From assembly GCA_003838145.1 (NCBI GenBank), contig QYZZ01000033.1:30355-94354 (forward strand): DNA of 64,000 nt, read 5' to 3'. The position numbers were made by a program, and so were the translations under genes. Origin of the DNA: Tindallia sp. MSAO_Bac2. Its GTDB lineage: Bacteria; Bacillota; Clostridia; Peptostreptococcales; Tindalliaceae. This document shows, in pieces, positions 56,150 to 64,000 of the stretch; position 1 is the first letter of the stretch; every line of letters starts with the position of its first letter. The notes below the pieces were generated by a model. The model did no database searches, had not been told where the DNA came from, and was given only the letters and a program-made list of their open reading frames with translations.

Positions 56150-56325
56150 AGAGGGGATTCTCCACTGTGCCTTTTTCTTGTTTACCGTCCCTGCCTGTGC
56201 TTCTTTCCGTTTTTCTTCGTGCCCTTTGCGTCCTTCGCGGTTATATCATTTTATCCTTTGTTTTTACTGTCTCTGTTTACTTTGTTTTTCCTTTCCAACT
56301 TTCTACTTTCCAACTTTCTACTATT

Positions 56326-59010
56326 TTACGCTCCATGGCACTTCTTATATTTTTTCCCACTGCCGCAGGGGCAGGGATCATTTCGTCCAGGTGTTTTTTC
56401 GCTTTTTACCGGTTGTGGTTTTCCGCCGCCGGCAGCGCCGGGTGCGCCGGCAGGCGGGTTCACCCTGGCCACAGCCTTACGTTCTACCTGAGTGTTTTTT
56501 TCAAGAAGGAACAGGTATTTCACTGTGTCTTCCTGGATATTCTGAATCATTTCCTGGAACATGTCGAAGCCTTCCATCTGGTATGCTCTTACCGGATCCA
56601 CCTGACCAATGGCTCTCAGGGAAATACCCTGCTTCAGTTGATCCATGGCGTCGATATGATCCATCCATTTGGTGTCCACTACCCGAAGCATGATGACCCG
56701 TTCCACTTCCCGCAAACGCTCTTCTCCGATTTCCGCTTCTTTTTCTGCATAGAAGGCCTTGCATTTTTCGAATATTTCTTCTTTCAGACCCTCTTTGGTG
56801 ATGCTTTCGATATCATCCTTACTGAAAAAGTCTGACAGGCCAAATTTCTGCTGCAGCAACTTTTCCAGGGCCTCCAAGTCCCATTCTTCCGGGTACTGGC
56901 TGTTGGCTGTATACAGTTCGATGCTGGTATCAATAATGGTTTCCACCATGGCCATAACCTGGTCTTTCAGGTCTTCACCATCCAGCACCTTTCGACGCTC
57001 ATTATAAATTACTTCACGCTGCTTATTCATAACATCGTCATACTGCAGTACATGCTTCCGGATACCAAAGTTTCGGCCTTCCACTTTTTTCTGGGCATTT
57101 TCAATGGATTTTGACAGCATGCTGTGTTCAATAGCCACGTCTTCTTCCATACCCAGCTTTTCCACCATGTTCTGCATCCGCTCGCCGCCGAAAAGCCGCA
57201 TCAAATCGTCTTCCAGGGAAATAAAGAAGCGACTGGAGCCCGGATCTCCCTGACGACCGGCACGACCCCGCAGCTGGTTGTCAATCCGGCGGGATTCATG
57301 ACGTTCTGTACCAATAATGTGGAGTCCTCCGGCATCAATGACCTGGCGCTGCTCTGCATCTGTCTCCTGCTTATATTTTTCATGCAGCCGCTCATATTCT
57401 CTGACGGCTTCCTGAATTTCTTCATCATCCGGAATGGTCAGTGCTGTTACCATGCTCAGCACATCGTCATCATAACCTCTGGCTTTCAGGTCTTTTTTCG
57501 CCATAAACTCCGGGTTACCACCCAGCAGGATGTCCGTTCCACGACCAGCCATATTGGTGGCAATGGTAACCGCACCTTTTCGTCCTGCCTGTGCAACAAT
57601 ATCCGCCTCCCGTTCATGCTGTTTGGCGTTTAGCACTTCATGAGCGATTCCTTTTTTCTTCAAAAGGCTGGAAAACAGTTCCGAGTGTTCAATGGAAATA
57701 GTACCCACCAGAATCGGTTGTCCCATCTGATGTTTTTCTTCGATTTCCTGAGCCACGGCACTGTATTTTCCGTTTACGGTTTTGTAGATGGCATCCGGAT
57801 GGTCTTCCCGGATCACCGGTTCGTTGGTGGGAATTTCAACAACATCCATGCCATAAATCGCCTTAAATTCCTCTTCTTCTGTTTTGGCAGTACCCGTCAT
57901 CCCGGAGATTTTTTCGTACATACGGAAATAATTCTGGAAGGTGATGGTGGCCAGGGTTTTGGATTCCCGCTGTACCTCAATGCCTTCCTTGGCTTCAATG
58001 GCCTGATGCAACCCATCGCTGTAACGGCGGCCAAACATCAGACGGCCGGTAAAGTCGTCAACAATAATGACTTCGCCGTCTTTCACCACATAGTCTTTGT
58101 CCCGTTTCATCAGGGCATTGGCTTTAAGCGCCTGGTTGATATGATGGGAAAGTTCCATGTTTTCCGGATCCGACAGGTTGTCCACGGAAAAGTGTTTTTC
58201 TGCCCGTTCCACCCCTTCTTCCGTCAGGGCCACAGAATTGGCTTTTTCATCCACACTGTAATGATCTTCGTTCTTCAGAGTTCTGACAAACTGATTTACC
58301 AGCGCATACATCTGAGTGGACTTTTCTCCCTGACCGGAAATAATCAGCGGTGTTCTGGCTTCATCAATGAGGATGGAGTCCACCTCATCCACGATGACAT
58401 AGTTCAGTTCCCGCTGAACCATGTTTTCTTTTCGGATTACCATATTGTCCCGCAGGTAGTCAAAACCAAATTCATTATTGGTTCCGTAGGTTATATCTGC
58501 GGCATAAATTTCTTTTTTCTCCTCCGGCTTCAGTCCGTGTACATTAACACCGGTGGTGAGCCCCAGAAATTCGTATACTTTACCCATCCATTCCCGGTCA
58601 CGCTTTGCCAGGTAATCATTGACAGTAACCACATGTACGCCTTTGCCTGACAGGGCGTTTAAGTATACCGGCAGTGTTGCCACCAGGGTTTTACCTTCCC
58701 CGGTTTTCATCTCGGCAATACGGCCCTGATGCAGTACAATACCTCCGTAAAGCTGTACCCGGTAATGCTTCATACCCAGCACCCGATAAGCCGCCTCTCG
58801 CACCGTGGCAAAGGCTTCCGGTAAAATATCATCCAGACTTTGCCCTTCTTCCAGCCGCTCCCGAAAGATCCGGGTCTGGTTTTTCAACTCTTCATTGGTC
58901 AACTTGCTGTAAGTGTCTTCCAAAGCTTCAATAGATTTTACCTGCTTGTCCAAACGTTTTATTTCACGTTCACTGTAACTTCCAAATACCTTTTCAAATA
59001 ATGCTTTCAA
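56326..59010 (-). CDS. secA: Protein translocase ATPase SecA
   Basis: The 894-residue product is full length. It has Walker A '[23 protein letters not shown]', '[15 protein letters not shown]', DEAD box '[23 protein letters not shown]', '[15 protein letters not shown]', '[17 protein letters not shown]', '[38 protein letters not shown]' and the C-terminal zinc motif '[17 protein letters not shown]'. It drives preproteins through SecYEG. The start is TTG behind GAGGTGA. It follows DUF5317 by 32 bp. Confidence 0.98.
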   Translation of the reverse strand: MKALFEKVFGSYSEREIKRLDKQVKSIEALEDTYSKLTNEELKNQTRIFRERLEEGQSLDDILPEAFATVREAAYRVLGMKHYRVQLYGGIVLHQGRIAEMKTGEGKTLVATLPVYLNALSGKGVHVVTVNDYLAKRDREWMGKVYEFLGLTTGVNVHGLKPEEKKEIYAADITYGTNNEFGFDYLRDNMVIRKENMVQRELNYVIVDEVDSILIDEARTPLIISGQGEKSTQMYALVNQFVRTLKNEDHYSVDEKANSVALTEEGVERAEKHFSVDNLSDPENMELSHHINQALKANALMKRDKDYVVKDGEVIIVDDFTGRLMFGRRYSDGLHQAIEAKEGIEVQRESKTLATITFQNYFRMYEKISGMTGTAKTEEEEFKAIYGMDVVEIPTNEPVIREDHPDAIYKTVNGKYSAVAQEIEEKHQMGQPILVGTISIEHSELFSSLLKKKGIAHEVLNAKQHEREADIVAQAGRKGAVTIATNMAGRGTDILLGGNPEFMAKKDLKARGYDDDVLSMVTALTIPDDEEIQEAVREYERLHEKYKQETDAEQRQVIDAGGLHIIGTERHESRRIDNQLRGRAGRQGDPGSSRFFISLEDDLMRLFGGERMQNMVEKLGMEEDVAIEHSMLSKSIENAQKKVEGRNFGIRKHVLQYDDVMNKQREVIYNERRKVLDGEDLKDQVMAMVETIIDTSIELYTANSQYPEEWDLEALEKLLQQKFGLSDFFSKDDIESITKEGLKEEIFEKCKAFYAEKEAEIGEERLREVERVIMLRVVDTKWMDHIDAMDQLKQGISLRAIGQVDPVRAYQMEGFDMFQEMIQNIQEDTVKYLFLLEKNTQVERKAVARVNPPAGAPGAAGGGKPQPVKSEKTPGRNDPCPCGSGKKYKKCHGA

Positions 59011-59042
59011 CTAAGTCACCTCATTAATTATTTACCTACGTT

Positions 59043-59651
59043 TTATCTTTTAAGTATTTTTCCATGATGGTCAATTCGCAGCATCCGCGCCCGCTGGTAA
59101 TGACCGGTTCCCAAAAACAAAGCCTGAATCCAGAAAAATAATCCCAGAGAAATCAACAGATCTCCCGGCGAAAAAACCTGAGAAACAGGATAAAAAGACG
59201 GAGGGGTGAAGCGTTTTGCGAAGAAGGTCATCACACCCGACGCATCTTCCATCAGCAGATAATGCGGCAGGCGTCCGGCTTCGATCAGCGACAGTCGGTT
59301 TAAAAACCCGGCTTCCTGTAAAGCTTCCGCCGAAACAAGGATACTGCCGCCGTTCAAAAAAATAACCGCAAAATTCATGATGCTGCCGGCCAGTATCAGC
59401 CAGACAACTTTATGTCCCAGGTTAAAGAAAAGGGATATAAATAGCAATCCGTAGCTGATGGCATACAATAGCATACGCTGGTTAATAAACCAGGTGCTGC
59501 CAGCCAGCATCATAAACGAAAGCACTGCCTGCAGCAAAAAAGCAACAACCAGCAAAGCCGGCATCCGGATCTGAGCCAGCCTCATATTTTTCATCGTGCC
59601 TCCTCTAAAGAAAGCAACAACCGTTCCCAGCAGTAATGCTTCAATGAACAC
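59043..59651 (-). CDS. DUF5317 family membrane protein
   Basis: The 202-residue product has about five membrane helices and family-like features: 'FIEALLLGTVVAFFRGGTMKNMRLAQIRMPALLVVAFLLQAVLSFM', 'AGSIMNFAVIFLNGGSILVSAEALQEAG', 'LIEAGRLPHYLLMEDASGVMTFFAKRFTPPSFYPVSQVFSPGDLLISLGLFFWIQ'. Function is unknown. It starts at GTG behind AAGGATG. An extended -10 (TGATATAAT) lies about 90 bases upstream and may drive DUF5317-secA. Confidence 0.82.
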   Translation of the reverse strand: MFIEALLLGTVVAFFRGGTMKNMRLAQIRMPALLVVAFLLQAVLSFMMLAGSTWFINQRMLLYAISYGLLFISLFFNLGHKVVWLILAGSIMNFAVIFLNGGSILVSAEALQEAGFLNRLSLIEAGRLPHYLLMEDASGVMTFFAKRFTPPSFYPVSQVFSPGDLLISLGLFFWIQALFLGTGHYQRARMLRIDHHGKILKR

Positions 59652-59754
59652 AGGATCACATCCTTACGATTAGCTACCAGTGGCTTATTTGCAAATTTTA
59701 CAGCTCAAAACAAAGATGTTTCGTATTCCATGAACATCATTATATCAGAAATAA

Positions 59755-59806
59755 CACAAAAAAAAACCGCCTCCCGCATAGTAATCCGGCGGGAGGCCAT
59801 GTTTTT
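59755..59806 (-). terminator. Intrinsic terminator of hpf
   Basis: CCTCCCGC pairs with GCGGGAGG over an 11-base loop, with long A/T runs on both sides; on the minus strand it ends CGGTTTTTTTTTG. Confidence 0.93.
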
Positions 59807-59814
59807 TTGTATTT

Positions 59815-60354
59815 TTATTCAAATTCCGGTTCAATTAATCCGTAATTACCGTCTTTTCGCTTATATACCACGTTAACTTCATTGGTTTCATCATTGGCAT
59901 ATACATAAAAGTTGTGGCCCACCAACTCCATTTGAAGCACTGCTTCTTCGTGACTCATGGGTTTAACGGCAAAACGTTTGGTTTTTACGATTTGAGCTTC
60001 TTCCTCTTCTTCAACTTTTTCATAGGTGGGAATATTTTCAAACCGGATGGTTTCATAGTTGTTGATTCGGTTCTTTTCCAGCCTGGTCTTGTGCTTTCTC
60101 AGCTGACTGTCCAGCTTGTCCACTACCCGGTCAATACTTGTGTACATATCCTTGGTAGCTTCCTCAGCCCGCAGCACTGAACCACTCAGGGGAATGGTCA
60201 CCTCCATGATCTGTCTTTCCTTCTCTACTGAGAGTGTAACCTGTGCTTCAGCCTCCTTGTTGAAATACTTTTCCAGTTTGTCCAGTTTGGATTCAATGGT
60301 GTCGCGCAGAGAATCTGTTATGTTGACATTTCTGCCTGTCACGATCACTTTCAT
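59815..60354 (-). CDS. hpf: Long-form ribosome hibernation promoting factor
   Basis: The 179-residue product has an N-terminal RaiA/HPF fold ('MKVIVTGRNVNITDSLRDTIESKLDKLEKYFNKEAEAQVTLSVEKERQIMEVTIPLSGSVLRAEEATKDMYTSIDRVVDKLDSQLRKHKTRL') and the C-terminal dimerisation domain ('VVKTKRF-like AVKPMSHEEAVLQMELVGHNFYVYANDETNEVNVVYKRKDGNYGLIEPEF'). Long HPF pairs 70S ribosomes into inactive 100S dimers. It lies downstream of a structured RNA and a DnaA-box-like cluster. Confidence 0.97.
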   Translation of the reverse strand: MKVIVTGRNVNITDSLRDTIESKLDKLEKYFNKEAEAQVTLSVEKERQIMEVTIPLSGSVLRAEEATKDMYTSIDRVVDKLDSQLRKHKTRLEKNRINNYETIRFENIPTYEKVEEEEEAQIVKTKRFAVKPMSHEEAVLQMELVGHNFYVYANDETNEVNVVYKRKDGNYGLIEPEFE

Positions 60355-60524
60355 ATCTCCAACCCCTTTCCCTCTTGTTTTCTTTCTGATGTCAATGTCC
60401 TTGATGCCACTTCACTGTAGTAGCTGTGAAGGTTGTATGTTTTAATATACCCTAATCTCATCAGCTAAACCAGTCAATTATTGATCGTTTTTCCCCATCA
60501 GGTGCTAATCTTTCGTCACTAACC

Positions 60525-60657
60525 TGTGGATAACTCTGTGAATTGTGGATAAAAAAAGGTATTTTCTGTGGATAATGTGGGTAACTCTGTTGATAACTTG
60601 GAATGAGCGGCTTTTTTTATGTGGATGAAAGAGCACCAATAAAAAAAGTTATTCACA
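60525..60657. promoter_or_regulatory. Cluster of DnaA-box-like sites
   Basis: TGTGGATAA, the reverse complement of the DnaA box TTATCCACA, occurs exactly at 60525, 60544 and 60567. One-mismatch forms are at 60576 (TGTGGGTAA), 60588 (TGTTGATAA), 60620 (TGTGGATGA) and, in the opposite direction, 60649 (TTATTCACA). Seven sites in 133 AT-rich bases is far above chance. Confidence 0.75.
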
Positions 60658-60659
60658 AA

Positions 60660-60690
60660 ATAAAAAGCCTGATGGTTTCCATCAGACTTT
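60660..60690 (-). terminator. Intrinsic terminator of the raiA-like RNA
   Basis: GTCTGATGG pairs with CCATCAGGC across AAA, followed by TTTTTATTTT on the minus strand. Confidence 0.92.
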
Positions 60691-60910
60691 TGGCCTAAAC
60701 AAGAATAGAAGCTGACCTGGTCTTTGCCCCCACACTCGCCTGCCGGGAGGTTCGCTCCGGGGTTGCCGTCACTACTAGTCCTCTCGGGCATTCTTGCCCG
60801 GCAGGGCTTACTCCTAAGCCGCACCATGCTCCACAGTACTTTTGACTGTGTTACGTGGGTCCCTTTGCCTGCGACTGGCATGGACTTTCAACCACAGACC
60901 TTCTATTCGG
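60660..60910 (-). ncRNA. Structured RNA upstream of hpf, probable raiA-motif RNA
   Basis: About 250 nt lie between an extended -10 promoter and a terminator. The ends pair (GAATAGAAG near the 5' end with CTTCTATTC near the 3' end), enclosing many GC-rich helices: TGCC..GGCA, CAGT..ACTG, CGGGC..GCCCG, CTGCCGGG..CCCGGCAG, GGAG..CTCC. No reading frame is convincing. Size, complexity and position before a raiA/hpf gene in Clostridia fit the published raiA motif; I could not run a covariance search. RNase P, 6S and tmRNA signatures are not seen. Confidence 0.7.
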
Positions 60911-60914
60911 TTCT

Positions 60915-60923
60915 ATTATAACA
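60915..60923 (-). promoter_or_regulatory. Extended -10 promoter of the raiA-like RNA
   Basis: TGTTATAAT is a perfect extended -10. The palindromic element at 60926-60953 occupies the -35 region. Confidence 0.75.
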
Positions 60924-60925
60924 TA

Positions 60926-60953
60926 GAACAATGACGCTGCGCGTCTATTGTAA
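60926..60953 (-). repeat. 28-bp palindromic element, copy 2 (upstream of raiA-like RNA)
   Basis: Read on the minus strand, TTACAATAGACGCGCAGCGT followed by CATTGTTC; 26 of 28 bases match copy 1 before panC. It ends two bases before the extended -10. Confidence 0.65.
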
Positions 60954-60960
60954 TTATGAA

Positions 60961-61467
60961 TTATGATTGTCCTTTTTCTTTTTTGTCCAAAAAGATAGAT
61001 GGTTGCTGCTGCTTGGTATTGGCATAGCCATGGATAGCTTTTTTACCTTTTTGAAGCTGATCTATTTCACTTTTCAGGTTTCCCATCAAAGCCTTCATTT
61101 TTTCTCTATTTTCCTGGTCCAACTGAGCTGTTTTCTTTAAAGTCTCCTGAATTTCTTCTGTCAGATTCTGAAGTGATATCACTTCTTCTTTATCGAAGGT
61201 TCCGACAGCAGCCTGATCCAATTGCTGAAAACCGGATTCCCTTTTAATCTGATCCAGTTGCTCAAGAAACTGTTTGTCCAGAGCATCTACTACTTCCAAC
61301 ATGCGTCCACGTTCTTCAACGCACGTCAAAAAAGCCTCCTGATTCATTTCACCGGAAGCCTCTAACATTTCTTTTTGCTTTTCTGTTAAGTCAAGGAGAT
61401 CCCGCAGGATCTCCTTTTTTTCCTGAAGTAAAGCTGTAAGCGGCTTTAATGAAAGTGTTTTTTTCAT
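60961..61467 (-). CDS. FlgN-like flagellar export chaperone (putative)
   Basis: The 168-residue product is almost entirely helical and charged: 'PLTALLQEKKEILRDLLDLTEKQKEMLEASGEMNQEAFLTCVEERGRMLEVVDALDKQFLEQL' and 'ENREKMKALMGNLKSEIDQLQKGKKAIHGYANTKQQQPSIFLDKKEKG'. The helical pattern and the 'GY' near the end resemble FlgN/FliT-type chaperones for hook-associated proteins. Its place nine bases after fliD supports a chaperone for FliD or its partners. AGGAGG precedes the ATG. Confidence 0.65.
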   Translation of the reverse strand: MKKTLSLKPLTALLQEKKEILRDLLDLTEKQKEMLEASGEMNQEAFLTCVEERGRMLEVVDALDKQFLEQLDQIKRESGFQQLDQAAVGTFDKEEVISLQNLTEEIQETLKKTAQLDQENREKMKALMGNLKSEIDQLQKGKKAIHGYANTKQQQPSIFLDKKEKGQS

Positions 61468-61476
61468 ATAAACCTC

Positions 61477-63408
61477 CTATAGCTGCATTAACTGTTGTTG
61501 CAAAGAGTCTGCCTGGCTGTTCATCTCGGCCATGGCTTTTTCCATAGCGGTAAATTGGGCCCAGAGCTGTTCTTCTCGCCGCATCAGCATTTGTTCTTGC
61601 CGGTTAATTTGCTGATCAATAGACATAATATCCCGATCAGATACACTTAATCCACTATTTCGCGTAACAAATTCCACCAGCATATTCCCCTGAACTGAAC
61701 GCAACTTGTCGGCGTGCTCACCAACTCCCAGCCGTCTGACACTGTCCTGCATGCCAGAAACCATTTCATCACTCATTCGCTGGAATAATCCGCTTTCTGA
61801 ACGACGCGCTGCAGGATCATCCTCGCTGGATGTTTTAAATAGAAGGTTCACAACACCTTCGGCATCTTCGTTTATGGCGTCTCTCAGCCTGTCTTCATCA
61901 ATTACCAGTTTGCCGCCATCCTGATAGTTCCCAGTGGTAATACCAAGCTGAGTAATCTGATTAAATGCTCCGGTAGCACCTTCCACCTTTTCGTACATAC
62001 CTACACGGAGGTTTTGAAGCATGCGAGACAAGGAGTCATCGTTTCTAAGGAGCCCGCTTTTTGCTCTTTCCTCCCACATTTCTACTTCATTGTCACTCAT
62101 TGCCTGTCTTTGTTCATCCGTTAAAGGTTTATAGTCCCGGTATTCCTCCGCCTTTAGTTGCTCGTTGACATCGTCAATCAGCTTGTTGTAATCTTCTACA
62201 AAGCCACGAATTTTTTCTACCATACCATCTGTGTCCGTGGCAACGTTTATATTAATCACATCTTCAGCTTGAGCTCCAGCTTCGAGATTTAAATTAATTC
62301 CAAATATTGAAATATCGTTGCTGTGGTGAGTGATAGTTTCTCCGTTAAAGTCAATTGAAGCATCCTGACCGGATCTGTTAATAACGTCCATCTCGTCAGA
62401 AGTTATAGTGGTTATAACGCCATCATTTATTTCTTCATGATTTAACTCCACATCAAAAGCACCACTGCCATCTTCTTCCCGGCTCAGCATCAGCACTCCA
62501 TTTCCATAGGCAGCCGTAAAGCCTTCCGTCTTGTTAATCTGATCCATTATTTCCTGTAAAGATGAATATTCTCCATCACCATTTCCAATGGTGTACTCAT
62601 CTCCATTTATACGAAGCATGGTACCTTCCATCAATTTTCCATTTTCATCTATATAGTCATCCAAGCCAATGCTTGCCTGATGTACAGTAGTTAACCCCTC
62701 TACCTCATTATCATTATCGAAGCTAAACATTTCCGATCCAAGGTCAGTATTCATTACCTGAAAATGTTGCTCTTTTCCAGTTTCCCGGGTAGTAATCATC
62801 ATACGGCCAAAGTTAGCATCATAGGAAGCATTCAATCCAAGACTATTACCACTATCGTCCGTTGCATTCCGTATCCGGGTGGCAAGACTCGATATGCTGC
62901 TGCCATTTTCAACCGTAAAGGTTTGCAGTGAATCGCCAACTCGAATCGTCAAGTCCCTTGTTTCGTCATCGCCAAAGTCAAAACTTCTTCCATCCTCCGA
63001 TGCAATCTTTTTTTCCTTTAAGCTTTGACTGGTGATACTCCCTACATTGGCTCTTTTATTCACTTTCACTTCGTGATTTCCCTCTATAGCATTGGCGTCC
63101 GCTCTTGCTCGAATTGCAGCTTCATTGGAGGACTGAGCCGATTTAATCCAGTCAAACCGGTTCACTTCGCTTGCCCTTAGCTGACCACTGTAGCTGACCT
63201 GGTTTAATCCAAAATTCTGCCGGCTGTCCAAAATAAATTGAGCAACCCGTTTATTCATATCATGAGCTGCTTCCTGGCGCCACTGTATTGTCTGGCTGCG
63301 CTGATGAAAACGATCCACCCGCATTCGTTCCACCCGCATCATCTGATCAACCATATCATGAGTATCAATACCGGAGCTTAAGCCTCCGAATCGCATTCTA
63401 TCCATCAT
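61477..63408 (-). CDS. fliD: Flagellar filament cap protein FliD
   Basis: The 643-residue product has the FliD N-terminal domain ('MRFGGLSSGIDTHDMVDQMMRVERMRVDRFHQRSQTIQWRQEAAHDMNKRVAQF') and C-terminal domain ('MVEKIRGFVEDYNKLIDDVNEQLKAEEYRDYKPLTDEQRQAMSDNEVEMWEERAKSGLLRNDDSLSRMLQNLR', 'GLSVSDRDIMSIDQQINRQEQMLMRREEQLWAQFTAMEKAMAEMNSQADSLQQQL'). It caps the filament and places flagellin subunits. GGAG lies nine bases before the ATG pair. It is 50 bp after flaG. Confidence 0.96.
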   Translation of the reverse strand: MMDRMRFGGLSSGIDTHDMVDQMMRVERMRVDRFHQRSQTIQWRQEAAHDMNKRVAQFILDSRQNFGLNQVSYSGQLRASEVNRFDWIKSAQSSNEAAIRARADANAIEGNHEVKVNKRANVGSITSQSLKEKKIASEDGRSFDFGDDETRDLTIRVGDSLQTFTVENGSSISSLATRIRNATDDSGNSLGLNASYDANFGRMMITTRETGKEQHFQVMNTDLGSEMFSFDNDNEVEGLTTVHQASIGLDDYIDENGKLMEGTMLRINGDEYTIGNGDGEYSSLQEIMDQINKTEGFTAAYGNGVLMLSREEDGSGAFDVELNHEEINDGVITTITSDEMDVINRSGQDASIDFNGETITHHSNDISIFGINLNLEAGAQAEDVININVATDTDGMVEKIRGFVEDYNKLIDDVNEQLKAEEYRDYKPLTDEQRQAMSDNEVEMWEERAKSGLLRNDDSLSRMLQNLRVGMYEKVEGATGAFNQITQLGITTGNYQDGGKLVIDEDRLRDAINEDAEGVVNLLFKTSSEDDPAARRSESGLFQRMSDEMVSGMQDSVRRLGVGEHADKLRSVQGNMLVEFVTRNSGLSVSDRDIMSIDQQINRQEQMLMRREEQLWAQFTAMEKAMAEMNSQADSLQQQLMQL

Positions 63409-63458
63409 TTTAACCTACTCCTTTCGGCTGCCATACCGCATTGCATACTAAGCGCATG

Positions 63459-63857
63459 TTAGCCTCTTTCGTCCACCAAAATACCGGCAACCTCCAGCAT
63501 ATTTGCTACCATGTCAACCAGTTTTTCCGGCGGTATTTCCCTGATCACTTCTTCCGTATTTGTATCAATTACTTTTACCATAACCCGATTCAGTTTATCA
63601 TGAGGCGAAAATTCAAAATGTCGGTTTAGCGGCTCAAAGCTTTTATTTGCCTGATCCAAGGCATCCTGAAAATCCTCTACATTATTTCCTTTTTCCATCG
63701 TTCGCTGCATTCTTTCCTGCTGTGTTTTTCCACTTTCCTTATTGTCTAAAGCTTGGTTTCTTTCCATTCCCGCAACTCGGCTTCCCTGCCTTTCAGACAC
63801 CCGCTCACTTGCTTGCGACGACTGTACGCGGTCCATTGTAATTCCATCCACTTTCAT
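63459..63857 (-). CDS. flaG: FlaG family protein
   Basis: The 132-residue product has a disordered polar N-terminal half and a C-terminal FlaG domain: 'LNRHFEFSPHDKLNRVMVKVIDTNTEEVIREIPPEKLVDMVANMLEVAGILVDERG'. FlaG affects filament length in other bacteria. It heads the flaG-fliD-flgN run. AAGGAGG lies upstream of the ATG. Confidence 0.95.
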   Translation of the reverse strand: MKVDGITMDRVQSSQASERVSERQGSRVAGMERNQALDNKESGKTQQERMQRTMEKGNNVEDFQDALDQANKSFEPLNRHFEFSPHDKLNRVMVKVIDTNTEEVIREIPPEKLVDMVANMLEVAGILVDERG

Positions 63858-63909
63858 TCAGGCTCCCTCCTTAAATAAATATAAGCTTCTCGGAAACCCG
63901 AGAGCATTG

Positions 63910-63950
63910 ATCACTCAACATTTGTTTGTTGGGTGATTTTTCTTTTTCCT
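63910..63950 (+). terminator. Terminator-like hairpin upstream of flaG
   Basis: ATCACTCAACA pairs with TGTTGGGTGAT and is followed by TTTTCTTTTT on the plus strand. No plus-strand gene ends here, so it may be a leader hairpin of the minus-strand flagellar run. A second small hairpin TCTCGG/CCGAGA lies at 63888-63903. The last 50 bases of the window show no assignable gene. Confidence 0.45.
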
Positions 63951-64000
63951 CCCATTTTCGCCTTTTTAAAGCAGATCGAAAATTGGGACTTGACATCGTA

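Larger units (their letters stand above)
55987..56172. repeat. Composite repeat: 70-bp element copy E interrupted by other repeats
   Basis: AGGCACAGTGGGGACGGAGC TCATTTTCC at the left and CTCCACTGTGCCT at the right are the ends of the dispersed element. Between them lie the GC-rich hairpin repeat (56021-56058) and the 49-bp tandem duplication. It looks like one mobile repeat inserted into another. Confidence 0.65.

Noticed and set aside
56092-56835. 247-residue plus-strand ORF over the prfB-secA gap
   Set aside because: It is built from the tandem duplication and the antisense of the secA 3' end, with no ribosome site.
57640-58650. 336-residue ORF antisense to secA
   Set aside because: It is a shadow of the conserved secA coding frame.
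60519-60881. 120-residue ORF on the minus strand
   Set aside because: It lies across the DnaA-box cluster and the structured RNA; its C-terminal 'LSTE' repeats come from the repeated TGTGGATAA sites, and no protein family is recognisable.

Overview
The window looks like a chromosomal segment of a flagellated, probably anaerobic, low-to-mid-GC member of the Firmicutes, most likely class Clostridia. Supporting signs are strong AGGAGG-type ribosome binding sites with many GTG/TTG starts, a Rex repressor, a CIRCE-controlled groESL operon, guanine and FMN riboswitches with intrinsic terminators, long-form HPF, a 2x[4Fe-4S] ferredoxin, and sigma-D (sigma-28) flagellar promoters. No rRNA, tRNA, CRISPR array, prophage or complete insertion sequence was seen. 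The genus cannot be fixed from sequence alone.

Layout. 0-6 kb: a truncated solute-binding protein, a pseudokinase-like/TM/LysM protein, transketolase, a P1 peptidase and panC. 6-16 kb: a purine operon on the minus strand (purK-E-C-F-M-N-H-D) behind a purine permease with a guanine-type riboswitch; purS/Q/L and purB are absent. 16-22 kb: two tandem PocR-PAS-HD-GYP proteins and a TetR regulator. 22-27 kb: guaB-guaA, a hotdog thioesterase, a zinc-ribbon protein and an Fe-S aldo/keto reductase. 26.9-27.5 kb: a gene-less tract with a promoter, a perfect 15 x 8 bp repeat and a terminator hairpin, read here as a candidate non-coding transcript or leader. 27.5-36 kb: groESL, DUF554, a PepSY/YpeB-like protein, a hydantoinase-like amidohydrolase with an altered metal motif, a P-loop/Asp23 fusion, ferredoxin, MarR and Rex. 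36-44 kb: an ABC-F ATPase, then one tight run tsaE-tsaB-rimI-ECF sigma-anti-sigma-bactofilin-like protein-tsaD, then ribU under an FMN riboswitch. 44-64 kb: tex, then a flagellar region (fliS, a very large flagellin, an FlhB C-terminal-like protein, a 1133-residue repeat-rich FliK-like protein, yaaR, flgN-like, fliD, flaG) interleaved with prfB (programmed frameshift), secA, DUF5317, hpf and a structured RNA upstream of hpf that fits the raiA motif.

How the parts work together. PurK to PurD plus GuaB/GuaA make IMP and GMP, and the purine riboswitch gates import of preformed bases. TsaB/D/E make the t6A tRNA modification and share a transcript with an ECF sigma factor pair. Three sigma-28-type sites precede hag, the FliK-like gene and yaaR, so these late flagellar genes are probably co-regulated. 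HD-GYP proteins suggest cyclic-di-nucleotide control of motility or surface behaviour.

Intergenic DNA between about 46 and 56 kb is rich in dispersed palindromic repeats (at least four copies of a 70-bp element plus fragments), GC-rich hairpin repeats, AT-rich filler and a 49-bp tandem duplication. The most unusual observations are a cluster of DnaA-box-like sites between hpf and the raiA-like RNA, a 28-bp palindromic element placed just upstream of extended -10 promoters of both panC and that RNA, and the repeat-bearing leader transcript at 27 kb.
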